Source: Mesorhizobium sp. B2-4-3 (GTDB taxonomy: Bacteria; Pseudomonadota; Alphaproteobacteria; Rhizobiales; Rhizobiaceae). From it: DNA of 64,000 bases. Position 1 is the stretch's first letter, and each line of letters begins with the position of its first letter. A model generated the notes under the pieces. That model was not told the DNA's origin. It saw only the letters and a program-made list of their open reading frames with translations, and did no database searches. The position numbers and the translations under genes are program-made. The stretch spans positions 1 through 64,000 of the forward strand of contig NZ_VFVL01000021.1 in assembly GCF_006442815.1 (NCBI RefSeq), read 5' to 3'. This document shows positions 30,669-38,858 of this stretch, in pieces.

Positions 30669-30685
30669 GTCGGGCCAAAGACAAG

Positions 30686-31060
30686 TCAGGGTCGCGGGCG
30701 CCACAGCGCCGAGACGGCGATCGCCACCCAGCCGGCGATCAGAAGCGTGCCGCCGATGGGCGCCGACATCGGGAACAGCCGCGAGCCGAGAAAGTCGCGG
30801 GCGAGCAGATCGCCGCAGAACAGAAGCAGGCCCGCGAGCAGGACGAGGCTGGCGACCCTGAGGCAGCGGTTGCCGCCGGCAAGGCCGACGGCAAGGAACA
30901 CCGGCGCATGCATCAGCAGGAAATTGGCTGCTGTGCCGGTGAAAGCGCCGCCGCGATGCGCGGCCGCCGCCGACAGCGCCACGCCTGCCGCGCCGGCGAG
31001 GCCGGCTGCCAGCACGAGGACGCGGCTCCCGCCGCCTGATGCTTGGCCCGTAAGGCTCAT
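30686..31060 (-). CDS. DUF423 (YgdD-like) small membrane protein
   Basis: A 124-aa protein with four membrane helices and the DUF423 pattern: a Gly/Ala-rich first helix, an HRGGA-type loop after it, NFLLMHAPVFLAVG, FCGDLLARDFLGSRLFPMSAPIGGTLLIAGW in the second half. The family is widespread and its function is unknown. The ATG at 31060 has GGAGC upstream; the frame stays open further back but without similarity. It is convergent with the microprotein gene and follows the MFS gene on the same strand. Confidence 0.85.
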   Translation of the reverse strand: MSLTGQASGGGSRVLVLAAGLAGAAGVALSAAAAHRGGAFTGTAANFLLMHAPVFLAVGLAGGNRCLRVASLVLLAGLLLFCGDLLARDFLGSRLFPMSAPIGGTLLIAGWVAIAVSALWRPRP

Positions 31061-31097
31061 CTTGGATGCTCCATGCTGCGCTTGGGCGATGCGCCGA

Positions 31098-32345
31098 TCA
31101 GGATTCGCCGGCTTCAAGCAGCATATGCTGTGCCCGCCGCGACTGGACAATCCAGTTGTAGGCAGCACCCAGCGCCATCAGCACCGATGTGCCCAGAAAC
31201 ACCGAGCGCATGCCGAAATGCCCACCGACGAAACCGCCGGACAGCGGTCCCGCGACCTGGCCGACATATTGCGCCGAGATCGCCAGGCCAAGCACATTGC
31301 CGCCGATCCCGTCGGGGATGTTGTGCCGGATGACGCTGGTGATGCAGGGCAACAGTCCGCCCAGCGCCAGTCCCATCAGGAAGCGCAGGCCGATCAATTG
31401 CCAGCCATTGGTCACGAAGGCTTGCGGAATGAGCAGCAGGGCCGAGACGGCAAGGGCGCCGACCACGACGTTCCAGTGGCCGACGCGATCGGCGAGTTTT
31501 CCCAGCCAGGATGAGGACAGGATGGTGCCGAGCGCCGCCGCCGACATGACGACGCCGGCGACCATGGTCACCTTGCTCTGGTCCTCGACGAGCTGTTGCA
31601 CATAGACGGTGATGATCGGTTCGATCGACATGGTGGCGAAGGCGAGCAGCATGCCGGTGGTCAGCATGGCGACGATCGGCCGCTTGTCGGGGATCTGCGA
31701 CCAGCCGCTCTTCGGCTTCGCCATCAAGGCGGGCCTCGGCGCCGGCGGGTTCTCCTTGATCAGGAAAGTCGTCGCCAGGAAGGCCAGGAAGATGACGGCG
31801 CCGGACAGCAGGAAGGTCGCGCGGATGCCGATCAGCGGCGGCAGCAGACCGCCGAGCAGCGGTCCGACCAGCGAGCCCGCCGTGATGCCCGCCGCCAGCA
31901 CGCCCAGCGCCCAGCCTGAACGCTCCTTCGGCGTCTGCATCGCTACCAGGATCGTGGAACCCGATGAATAGCCGCCGGCAAAACCGATCAGCAGCCGAAG
32001 CAGCACCAGTTGCCATACACTCTCGACCATCCCGGTCAGCGACATGCAGATCGCCATGCCGAACGAAGCGCGCACCAGCATCAGCTTGCGGCCGTAGCGG
32101 TCGCCCAGCCGTCCCCACAAGGGCGCGACCAGCGCGGCCGCGAAGAAGGTCGCGCCATAGGCGATGCCCGACCACTGCACGATCGCCGCATGGCCCTCGG
32201 CGCCGAGCTGCTCGACGTAAAGCGGCAGGAACGGAAGAAGCAGCGTCATGGCGACAAGCGTGCTGAACGAGCCGGCGAAGCAGACGGCGAGGTTGCGCCG
32301 CCAATGGATGTTGAAGCCGCTCTGTTCGGATTCGTTGGGCGTCAT
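31098..32345 (-). CDS. MFS transporter (multidrug MdtG-like)
   Basis: A 415-aa, 12-helix exporter-type MFS protein. Family marks are FLPLYVEQLGAEGHAAI after helix 1, the LWGRLGDRYGRKLMLVRA loop motif, and GLVGPLLGG-type helix 5 (SLVGPLLGGLLPPLIG). It resembles the DHA1/MdtG branch of drug exporters. It is divergent from a GntR regulator with a strong palindrome between them, so it is probably that regulator's target. The ATG at 32345 is the last one before the conserved region. Confidence 0.87.
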   Translation of the reverse strand: MTPNESEQSGFNIHWRRNLAVCFAGSFSTLVAMTLLLPFLPLYVEQLGAEGHAAIVQWSGIAYGATFFAAALVAPLWGRLGDRYGRKLMLVRASFGMAICMSLTGMVESVWQLVLLRLLIGFAGGYSSGSTILVAMQTPKERSGWALGVLAAGITAGSLVGPLLGGLLPPLIGIRATFLLSGAVIFLAFLATTFLIKENPPAPRPALMAKPKSGWSQIPDKRPIVAMLTTGMLLAFATMSIEPIITVYVQQLVEDQSKVTMVAGVVMSAAALGTILSSSWLGKLADRVGHWNVVVGALAVSALLLIPQAFVTNGWQLIGLRFLMGLALGGLLPCITSVIRHNIPDGIGGNVLGLAISAQYVGQVAGPLSGGFVGGHFGMRSVFLGTSVLMALGAAYNWIVQSRRAQHMLLEAGES

Positions 32346-32387
32346 GTCATGCGTGCCAATGCTGGGGTTGTTACGGATACCGATTTG

Positions 32388-32406
32388 GGATACCAGGCTG
32401 GTATCC
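32388..32406. promoter_or_regulatory. Palindromic operator between MFS and GntR genes
   Basis: GGATACCAG - G - CTGGTATCC is a perfect palindrome with 9-base arms. A further half-site, CGGATACCG, lies at about 32374-32382. Its position in the divergent gap and perfect symmetry suit a dimeric GntR/FCD regulator acting on the MFS gene and on itself. Confidence 0.75.
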
Positions 32407-32475
32407 GTCATGGACCTGACGCTCGCCGCTGTCAATGCGGGCGCTGTCAATGCTGCTTTGGAAAGCGGGACGACA

Positions 32476-33141
32476 ATGTCGCAGATGCAAAATGTCGAAA
32501 GGCAGCTTCGCGAGATGATCCTCGGGCTGGAGATCGGCCCGGGCGAACGTTTGACCGAGCGTTGGATCGAGAGCCGGTTCGGCGCTTCGCGCACGCCGGT
32601 GCGGGCGGCGCTGCTGCGCCTGGAAACGGAAGGGCTGATCGGCCGCGACGGCCGCGGCTGGACGGTGGCGCCGATCAACCTTGCCGAGCTCGCGCAGATC
32701 GCCGTCTACCGCGAGGCGGTCGAGGTCGCGGCGGTCCGCCTGACGGCGGCGCTCGAAGACCGCGGCGGGATCGACGTGATCGCGGCGATGCTTGAGTCCT
32801 GCGATGTCCAGACGCCGCGCGAGGAGTGGCATCGCGTCGGAATGGATTTCCACATCGAGCTGGCAAGGCTTTCCGGCAATGAGTTTCTGTTCAGGGCCGT
32901 TCGCGACGCGATGACCAGGCTGTCGCGGGCGCGCTGGCTGGAGGTGCGCGATGAAAAGGCGCTCGGCCGTGCCTGGGCCGAACATCATGCCATCCTCGCC
33001 GCCGTCAGGAGCGGCGATGCCGAGGCAGCGGCGCGGCTGCTTTCCGCTCACATCGCAGGCAGCCGCGATCGGCTGGTCGCCTCATTGCATGACGACCGGC
33101 GCGGCCTGCGCGCCAGAGGGTTCGCCGTCGTCGCAGCGTAA
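32476..33141 (+). CDS. GntR family regulator (FCD domain)
   Basis: A 221-aa regulator of the FadR subgroup. The winged helix at residues about 5-70 has GPGERLTERWIESRFGASRTPVRAALLRLETEGLI, and the C-terminal FCD domain shows YREAVEVAAVRLTAA, then the metal-binding histidines in MDFHIELARLSGN, EHHAILAAVRSGD and SAHI. The start at 32476 is chosen because the palindromic operator ends 4 bases before the other candidate ATG at 32410. It is divergent from the MFS gene. Confidence 0.88.
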   Translation: MSQMQNVERQLREMILGLEIGPGERLTERWIESRFGASRTPVRAALLRLETEGLIGRDGRGWTVAPINLAELAQIAVYREAVEVAAVRLTAALEDRGGIDVIAAMLESCDVQTPREEWHRVGMDFHIELARLSGNEFLFRAVRDAMTRLSRARWLEVRDEKALGRAWAEHHAILAAVRSGDAEAAARLLSAHIAGSRDRLVASLHDDRRGLRARGFAVVAA

Positions 33142-33257
33142 GGTTCTCGCGGGGCCATTCGCATTAGCAGGCTTGCAACATGGCCGGGAGAATGCTGTAG
33201 GAGACAAGGGGGATGAAGGCTGACTACCATTGACCATCTTGCTGAACTCGCGGACGC

Positions 33258-34229
33258 ATGGCCACACTCTCACGAACCGCCGCAAAGCTGTTCTACTACG
33301 CGCGCAATTTCGCGCGTGACCGCGCACCGCAGTCCCTGTTCCGCGACCGCCTGGTCAGCCGGCTTGAGCAGGCGAGGCTTTCGGGCAAGACGGTTCGCGA
33401 GCGACTGAACTACTACAACAAGCTGGAACACCCGTTCGCGCCAAGTCCCGACGCCGTGGTCGTCGGCAAGCTGCCGTCCGCTTCCAGCATGTATTATTAC
33501 GATCTCAAGGAATTCGCCCGCTATTTCGATCCCGGCCTGCTGATCGATTTCGAATATGGCGATGTCGTCGGCATTCCGGAGGTTCCGAGGATCGTCAAGG
33601 ACCGGCCCATCGGCAACGACAATGCGAACGGCGTGCTGATGAAGCTGAACAAGTTCCGCCACTTCTACATGCCGCCCGACAACCTGTCTTTCGCCGACAA
33701 GCGCCCGATGGTGGTCTGGCGCGGTCATCTCAACAATCCGCTTCGCACCCGCTTCGTCGAAAAAGCCGCCAACCTGCCGATTTGCGATGCGGGTTCCCAC
33801 AGGGCCGACGCGCCGGACGGATACCGCAAGCCGTTCCTGAACATCGAGCAGCAGCGACAGTATCGCTACATCGTCTCGCTCGAAGGCAATGATGTCGCGA
33901 CGAACCTGAAATGGATCATGAGCTCCAATTCGCTCTGCCTGATGCCGGAGCCGACCTACGAAACCTGGTTCGCGGAAGCCCAGGTCGAGCCCAATGTCCA
34001 CTACGTGCCGCTGCGGCAGGATTTTTCCGACCTGGTCGACAAGGTGGCCTATTTCGAAAAACATCCCGCCGAGGCGGGGCGGATAACCGCCGCCGCCAAT
34101 GCCTATTGCCGCAAATTCGGCAATGAGCGGGACGAGCAGGCGATCTCGCTGCTCGTCCTTTACAAATATTTCGTGCTGAGCGAGCAGATAAAGCCCGACG
34201 CGGAAGTCTGGCGCTTCATCGCCGGCTGA
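33258..34229 (+). CDS. GT90-like (CAP10/LpsA) glycosyltransferase
   Basis: A 323-aa soluble protein resembling the rhizobial LpsA and CAP10 group (glycosyltransferase family 90). The conserved parts are the KDRPIGNDNANGVLMKLNKFRHF region, the donor site stretch MVVWRGHLNNPLRTRF, and late DVATNLKWIMSSNSLCLMPEPTYETWF. Members add sugars to lipopolysaccharide core or capsule. No other envelope sugar genes flank it, so the acceptor is unknown. The ATG lacks a clear ribosome site. A six-codon frame with a good ribosome site begins 47 bases upstream. The palindrome at 34246-34289 follows the stop. Confidence 0.72.
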   Translation: MATLSRTAAKLFYYARNFARDRAPQSLFRDRLVSRLEQARLSGKTVRERLNYYNKLEHPFAPSPDAVVVGKLPSASSMYYYDLKEFARYFDPGLLIDFEYGDVVGIPEVPRIVKDRPIGNDNANGVLMKLNKFRHFYMPPDNLSFADKRPMVVWRGHLNNPLRTRFVEKAANLPICDAGSHRADAPDGYRKPFLNIEQQRQYRYIVSLEGNDVATNLKWIMSSNSLCLMPEPTYETWFAEAQVEPNVHYVPLRQDFSDLVDKVAYFEKHPAEAGRITAAANAYCRKFGNERDEQAISLLVLYKYFVLSEQIKPDAEVWRFIAG

Positions 34230-34245
34230 ACGTTCAGCCGCAGCC

Positions 34246-34289
34246 CTAAAGCGCGTCGCGCTGAAGCGGATTCCGGCGACGCGCTTTAG
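34246..34289. repeat. Palindromic element after the GT90-like gene
   Basis: Perfect 14-base inverted repeat CTAAAGCGCGTCGC (34246-34259) and GCGACGCGCTTTAG (34276-34289), with a 16-base spacer. It lies 16 bases after the GT90-like stop and could end transcription, though there is no long T run. Confidence 0.85.
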
Positions 34290-34300
34290 GCCTTTGGTTC

Positions 34301-34349
34301 ATGCATGTCGTTATCGCAAAACCGCTGCACACTTTTGCGCGACATGCAT
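34301..34349. repeat. GCATGAT-type palindromic repeat, family C
   Basis: ATGCATGTCG... CGACATGCAT ends with a CGCAAAACCG / CACTTTTGCG core. It is a diverged member of the family at 23806, 47221 and others. Its right edge touches the stop codon of the aldo/keto reductase gene (TAA at 34349-34351). Confidence 0.75.
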
Positions 34350-35392
34350 TAAGCGTGAGAGCGGTCGAACACCATATCGGCCGGCCCGAAACGATCCCTG
34401 GCCGTGAACTGCTGGTGCCAGTAGGGATAAAGCACCGGCGGCCGGCTGACGACGTCGAGGCGCTGCCGCTCCTCCTCGGTGAGCGAAAGGCTGGCCGCAG
34501 CGAGGTTGTCCTTGAGCTGCGCCTCGTTGCGGGCGCCGATCACCAGCGAGCTCACGGCCGGGCGGCCAAGCAGCCAGGCAAGCGCGACCTGCGCCCCTGA
34601 GACGCCGCGTGCCTTGCCGATCTCGTTGAGCACGTCGACGATGCGCCACAAGCGGTCCTCGTCGCGGATCGGCGGCTCCTTCCAGCCGCCGACCTGGCGC
34701 GCGGTCGGGCTGTCGCTTGTGTATTTGCCGGAGAGCAGGCCGCCCGCCAGCGGACTCCAGACCAGCACGCCCAGGCCCTGGTCGACCGAGATCGGCAGCA
34801 ATTCGTATTCGGCCTCGCGCGCTTCCAGCGTGTAGTGGATCTGCTGGGTGACGAAACGGGCCTGATGGCGGCTGTCGCTGACGGCAAGAGCCTTCATCAC
34901 CTGCCAGCCCGAATAATTGGAGCAGCCGATGTAACGGATCTTGCCCTGGTTGACCAGGGTGTCGAGCGCCGCGATCGTCTCCTCCAGCGGCGTGAGCCCG
35001 TCCCACTGGTGGACGAAATAGATGTCGATGACGTCGGTCTTGAGCCGCTTCAGGCTCTTCTCGCATTCGCGGATCAGATGGTGGCGCGACAGGCCTTCGT
35101 CATTGGGGCCGGCGCCGATGCGCATGCGCGCCTTCGAGGCGATCAGCACGTCGTTCTTGCGCTTGCCGCCAAGCGCCTCGCCGATGATCTCTTCCGACAA
35201 TCCGTTGGAATAGACATTGGCGGTATCGATGAGGTTGATGCCGGCATCGATGCAGGTGTCGATGATGCGCCTGGCCTCGGCGAGGTCGGAATTGCCGACG
35301 GCTGCGAACGCACCGGCGCCGCCGAAGGTCATGGTGCCAAGCGTCAATGTCGAGACTTTCAAGCCCGATCGGCCCAGCGTGCGGTATTCCAT
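34349..35392 (-). CDS. Aldo/keto reductase
   Basis: A 347-aa NADPH-dependent reductase of the AKR superfamily. The tetrad can be read: Asp and Tyr in DTANVYSNG, Lys in LIASKARM, and His in YFVHQWDG. The family motifs GRSGLKVSTLTLGTMTFGG at the N terminus, GCSNYSGWQ and LAGGLLSGKY support the call, and NADP-binding is marked by GARNEAQLKDNLAA. The substrate is unknown. It stands alone between two repeats and a 255-base gap with no gene. Its start at 35392 has a clean family fit. Confidence 0.92.
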   Translation of the reverse strand: MEYRTLGRSGLKVSTLTLGTMTFGGAGAFAAVGNSDLAEARRIIDTCIDAGINLIDTANVYSNGLSEEIIGEALGGKRKNDVLIASKARMRIGAGPNDEGLSRHHLIRECEKSLKRLKTDVIDIYFVHQWDGLTPLEETIAALDTLVNQGKIRYIGCSNYSGWQVMKALAVSDSRHQARFVTQQIHYTLEAREAEYELLPISVDQGLGVLVWSPLAGGLLSGKYTSDSPTARQVGGWKEPPIRDEDRLWRIVDVLNEIGKARGVSGAQVALAWLLGRPAVSSLVIGARNEAQLKDNLAAASLSLTEEERQRLDVVSRPPVLYPYWHQQFTARDRFGPADMVFDRSHA

Positions 35393-35647
35393 GTCAGTCC
35401 TCGCAATTTGTTTGAAGAGGCGCCGTGGCGAGCGCCGGGAAGAGGCGAGGGGATTTGTAGGACAATTCCCGCCGCTTGTCGCCCCGCTATCGATACGGAC
35501 CGATCACATCTCTTCGAGGCCTGCTGCCGGGCGACTGCAATAAAACCGTCATTGCGCCTCTGTATCTCAGTCGACTTACGGAGTGTCCGCCCGGAGCCGG
35601 AGCGGATTCCGAAGCGATGATGGCCGACAGGCAGACGGAGCTGCGCG

Positions 35648-36568
35648 ATGAATGAACTGAAACCGAATTCCGGGGCGAAGGACTGGCTGGAAGCCGAGCT
35701 CGAGGATACGCTCGACGAGGATTATGAGCTGGAGCTTTCCGAGCCGGCGCTCTCGCTCGAGATCGCCAAGATCTACAAGAAGTCGCATCCGCCCTCCATG
35801 GAGCGCATGACCTATTTCCGCGAGCTGCTCAGGCTGCAGTCGGAATTGATCAAGCTGCAGTCCTGGGTCGCCTACCACAAGAAGAAGCTGGTGGTGGTCT
35901 TCGAAGGCCGCGATTCCGCCGGCAAGGGCGGCGTCATCAAGCGCATCACGCAGCGGCTCAACCCGCGCATCGCCCGCGTCGTGGCGCTGCCGGCGCCGAC
36001 CGAGCGCGAGAAATCGCAATGGTATTTCCAGCGCTACGTGCCGCATCTCCCCGCGGGCGGCGAGATCGTGCTGTTCGACCGCTCCTGGTACAACCGCTCC
36101 GGCGTCGAGCGGGTGATGGGCTTTGCCAATGGGGACCAAGTCGAGGAGTTCTTCAACGACGTGCCGGAATTCGAACGCATGCTGGTCCGTTCCGGTATCA
36201 CGCTGGTAAAATACTGGTTCTCGATCACCGACGAGGAACAGCAGATGCGCTTCCTGATGCGCATTCACGACCCGATGAAGCAGTGGAAGTTGTCGCCGAT
36301 GGACCTGCAGTCGCGCGTGCGTTGGGAGCAGTACACCAAGGCCAAGGAAGAAACTTTTGCCCGCACAAATATCAAGGAAGCGCCTTGGTTCATTGTCGAG
36401 GGCAACGACAAGAAGCGCGCCCGGCTGAATTGCATCGACCATCTCCTGCAGCAATTGCCTTATGAGGAAGTGCCGCACGAGGAAATTTCGCTGCCGGAGC
36501 GCGTCTTCAACCCGCAATACGAACGCCAGGTGCTTCCGCGCGACCTCTACGTGCCGGAGAAGTACTGA
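35648..36568 (+). CDS. ppk2: Polyphosphate kinase 2
   Basis: Uses polyphosphate to phosphorylate nucleoside diphosphates or monophosphates. The 306-aa protein has the P-loop GRDSAGKGG at residues 87-95, the Walker B-type motif VLFDRSWYNR at 141-150 and the lid region KSQWYFQRYVPHLP. A 60-residue acidic N-terminal extension (EDTLDEDYELELS) precedes the domain, like other class I PPK2 enzymes from rhizobia. It is convergent with the HxlR regulator gene, 6 bases apart. Confidence 0.93.
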   Translation: MNELKPNSGAKDWLEAELEDTLDEDYELELSEPALSLEIAKIYKKSHPPSMERMTYFRELLRLQSELIKLQSWVAYHKKKLVVVFEGRDSAGKGGVIKRITQRLNPRIARVVALPAPTEREKSQWYFQRYVPHLPAGGEIVLFDRSWYNRSGVERVMGFANGDQVEEFFNDVPEFERMLVRSGITLVKYWFSITDEEQQMRFLMRIHDPMKQWKLSPMDLQSRVRWEQYTKAKEETFARTNIKEAPWFIVEGNDKKRARLNCIDHLLQQLPYEEVPHEEISLPERVFNPQYERQVLPRDLYVPEKY

Positions 36569-36574
36569 CGAGCG

Positions 36575-37270
36575 CTATGCGGCGGCTTGCTTCGGCATGA
36601 CGGCGAACGGGCTGAGGCCGAGCCATACCTGCATCTTCGCAGCGATGTCGAGGTCTCCCGTCAGCGCCACTTTCTCGCGTTCCTTGTGGACCGTCGTCAG
36701 TCCCATCCAGATCGAAGTCATGGTGCAGAGATCGGTCGAGACATAAAGATCGACCTCGAATCCTGGATCGTACCAACAAAGGTCGACATCGCCGTGTTTT
36801 TCGACGATCAGCCACCATGACCGCTTCGACGCCGGCAGGTCGTGATACAAAAACTGTATCACCGTGCGTCCGTCGGGCAGGGGACTGGGGTTCAGGTTGC
36901 GGCGCATGTCCCACATCAGCAGCGACGGATCGAGATTCTTGAGCGATAGTCTGGCTTCCACCCATTTCTGGCCCCAGAACCCCATAGCTTCGACCACAGG
37001 ACGCAGGTCCTTGCCCGCTTCGGTGAGCCGGTATTCGAAAATGCCCTTTTCGGCTTCGATCTCCGCCCTTTCCACGATGCCAGCGGTCTCGAGCTCCTTC
37101 AGCCGCTGCGACAGAAGCGTTGGCGACATCTTCGGAACACCGCGGCGCAGGTCGTTGAAACGGGTCGAACCCGCCACGAGCTCGCGCAGCAGCACCATGG
37201 TCCAGCGCGTGCATAAGAGTTCCGCCGCCATGGAGAGCGGGCAGAACTGCTTGTATCCGGCTTGCGTCAT
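36575..37270 (-). CDS. HxlR-type regulator with C-terminal SCP2-like domain
   Basis: A 231-aa protein. Residues about 8-105 are an HxlR winged helix: CPLSMAAELLCTRWTMVLLRELVAGSTRFNDLRRGVPKMSPTLLSQRLKELE. The remainder (about 130-231) looks like a sterol-carrier SCP2 domain, seen in some HxlR relatives. Such proteins bind hydrophobic compounds. It is divergent from the DUF1330 gene, and the gap carries a palindrome with a half-site that is a likely operator. The ATG at 37270 is preferred over the open frame to 37405 because the latter covers the operator. Confidence 0.85.
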   Translation of the reverse strand: MTQAGYKQFCPLSMAAELLCTRWTMVLLRELVAGSTRFNDLRRGVPKMSPTLLSQRLKELETAGIVERAEIEAEKGIFEYRLTEAGKDLRPVVEAMGFWGQKWVEARLSLKNLDPSLLMWDMRRNLNPSPLPDGRTVIQFLYHDLPASKRSWWLIVEKHGDVDLCWYDPGFEVDLYVSTDLCTMTSIWMGLTTVHKEREKVALTGDLDIAAKMQVWLGLSPFAVMPKQAAA

Positions 37271-37326
37271 CTGTCGGCCTCCCGCCGTTGAAGCCGAACC
37301 ATAGGCGCTAACCATCACCGCAGCCA

Positions 37327-37358
37327 GTACAGAAGCTGTACCGGCATGGCCAGTACAG
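37327..37358. promoter_or_regulatory. Candidate HxlR operator
   Basis: A perfect inverted repeat GTACAG-AAG-CTGTAC (37327-37341) and one more GTACAG at 37353-37358 lie between the HxlR-type regulator and the DUF1330 gene. The symmetry and position suit a dimeric winged-helix repressor. Confidence 0.65.
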
Positions 37359-37451
37359 ATCGGTGACTGGAGCGGCCTGGCCTTGTCGTGGGAGGCAGCG
37401 GTCACGTCACCGGGTGGTCCGGTGGCCGAATAACGACCGGAGACTACGACG

Positions 37452-37778
37452 ATGACTGTTTACGTGATTGCCGACATCAAGGTGACGGACGACAAATGGG
37501 TGCCGGCTTACGCGGCTTCCGTGCACGATCTCGTGCACAAGCACGGCGGCCGCTATCTGGCGCGCAGCGGCAATGTGAAGACGCTGGAGGGCAAGCCGCT
37601 GGACACCAGCCTGATCGCGCTGATGTCGTTTCCGACCGCGACAGCCGCGGAAGCCTTCACCAGCGATCCGCAATACGCACCTTACGTCGCCGCGCGTAAG
37701 GCTGGCAGCGAAAGCCGTTTCCAGCTGATCGACAACACCGATCTGGCCGGGACGATTTCCTATCTGCCCAAGGGCTGA
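37452..37778 (+). CDS. DUF1330 family protein
   Basis: A 108-aa soluble protein of the ferredoxin-like dimeric alpha/beta barrel fold. The family pattern is visible: VYVIADIKVTDDKW at the start, HGGRYLARSGNVKTLEGK in the middle, and FPTATAAEAFTSDPQYAPYVAARKAGSESRF at the end. Its function is unknown; similar proteins occur next to HxlR or other regulators of stress responses. It has a GGAGAC ribosome site. The stop is shortly followed by a shared terminator hairpin. Confidence 0.88.
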   Translation: MTVYVIADIKVTDDKWVPAYAASVHDLVHKHGGRYLARSGNVKTLEGKPLDTSLIALMSFPTATAAEAFTSDPQYAPYVAARKAGSESRFQLIDNTDLAGTISYLPKG

Positions 37779-37781
37779 GCG

Positions 37782-37814
37782 AAAAAACCGGAACGCGGCT
37801 TGGCCGCGTTCCGG
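37782..37814 (-). terminator. Shared terminator of two convergent genes
   Basis: Perfect 11-base stem CCGGAACGCGG / CCGCGTTCCGG with a five-base loop. On the minus strand it is followed by TTTTTT, a standard terminator for the DHFR-like gene at 37824. On the plus strand it is followed by CATTTCCC, so it may end the DUF1330 transcript less efficiently. Confidence 0.9.
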
Positions 37815-37823
37815 CATTTCCCT

Positions 37824-38471
37824 TCAGGATTTGCGCTTGATGACGACATGCATGGCATCCGCCGTGGCTACCTGTTCCGCGCACTGGTACCCCAGCTTCA
37901 GCATGTCGAGCCCGGCGAACAGATGCTCGCCCGAGCCGAGCAGGAGCGGCGAGATCGCCAGATGCATTTCGTCGATGAGCTTCTCTTGCAGATACTGCCG
38001 GACGGTCGAAACGCCGCCGCCGACGCGCACATCCTTGCCGCCGGCCGCTGCCTTCGCCTGTTCGAGCGCTGAGTGGATGCCGTCGGTGACGAAGTAGAAC
38101 GTCGTGCCGCCTTTCATCTCGATCGGCGCGCGCTTGTGATGCGTCAAAATAAAGGTCGGCACGTGGTAGGGCGGGTTGGCGCCCCACCAGCCTTTCCAGC
38201 TGTCGTCCGGCCATTCGCCGCGGCTCGGCGCGAACATGTTGCGGCCGAGGATCCAGGCGCCGACATTCTCAAAACTGCGCACGGCAAACTCGTCATCGGT
38301 ATCCGTCGTCCCGCCCTCCTTGCCGATCATCTGGTGGAAGGAGCGGGTCTTGATCATCCATTTGTGCAGATTTTCGCCGCCGACGCCGAGCGGATGTTCG
38401 AGGGTCTGGTTGGGACCTGCGCCGTAACCGTCGAGCGACAAGGTAAAAGCGTTGACACGCAGCTTGGACAT
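37824..38471 (-). CDS. RibD-C/dihydrofolate-reductase-like protein
   Basis: A 215-aa protein of the RibD C-terminal/DHFR fold (YwjB/YyaP-like group). It starts LRVNAFTLSLDGYGAGPN, then has GAWILGRNMFAP in the nucleotide region and GGKDVRVGGGVSTVRQYL in the GGG motif that binds NADPH. Related proteins are usually annotated as dihydrofolate reductase family proteins; catalytic activity is not established. An AGGAGA ribosome site and a shared terminator are visible. Confidence 0.9.
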   Translation of the reverse strand: MSKLRVNAFTLSLDGYGAGPNQTLEHPLGVGGENLHKWMIKTRSFHQMIGKEGGTTDTDDEFAVRSFENVGAWILGRNMFAPSRGEWPDDSWKGWWGANPPYHVPTFILTHHKRAPIEMKGGTTFYFVTDGIHSALEQAKAAAGGKDVRVGGGVSTVRQYLQEKLIDEMHLAISPLLLGSGEHLFAGLDMLKLGYQCAEQVATADAMHVVIKRKS

Positions 38472-38661
38472 GATTGTCTCCTAAACCAGTTGTAATTTGC
38501 AAGCAGTTGTTGAGTAGCCTGACTGATTGTGAAATGCAAGCGGTATTTTTCGGCGCGATCGTCGGGCATCGTCGGGATCGTCGTCGGAACGGTAGCTGCC
38601 CGGGAATATTGGGGCGAAGCGGGTAAGGGATGCGGTCGCAATTTCTCGTCGAGAAAAGCGA

Positions 38662-38858
38662 TTAGCTGGGCAACTGTGCGTCGGCCGCATCAAGGATGCG
38701 TTCAATGGCAACGCGTAGCGCAGGCAAATTGTCTGTCACGACAGCCCAGACGATGACCTCGGAAGTCTTGTGATATTCATGACGCAGGATTTTGCACCGA
38801 TGCAATCCAGAACCGCAACGATCTCGGCGAGGATCGGCTTGATCCGACGCGGGGCCAT
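38662..38858 (-). pseudogene. hepT remnant with internal deletion
   Basis: The remains of a HepT-type toxin (HEPN RNase). The start MAPRRIKPILAEIVAVLDCI is intact, but the middle is missing (about 60 residues in typical members) and the frame changes. In the new frame the conserved end follows: LRHEYHKTSEVIVWAVVTDN and ALRVAIERILDAADAQLPS. The RX4-6HXY-type active motif survives only in part, as RHEY. The ATG overlaps the stop of the mntA remnant (TGATG), the normal layout of the pair. The gene cannot produce a full toxin. Confidence 0.75.

Noticed and set aside
30309-30704. Antisense frame with two copies of a DAPxxAVDVLxQxAxRMH motif
   Set aside because: The motif repeat is simply the reverse complement of the two microprotein genes. 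No ribosome site or start fits, while both sense genes have strong sites.
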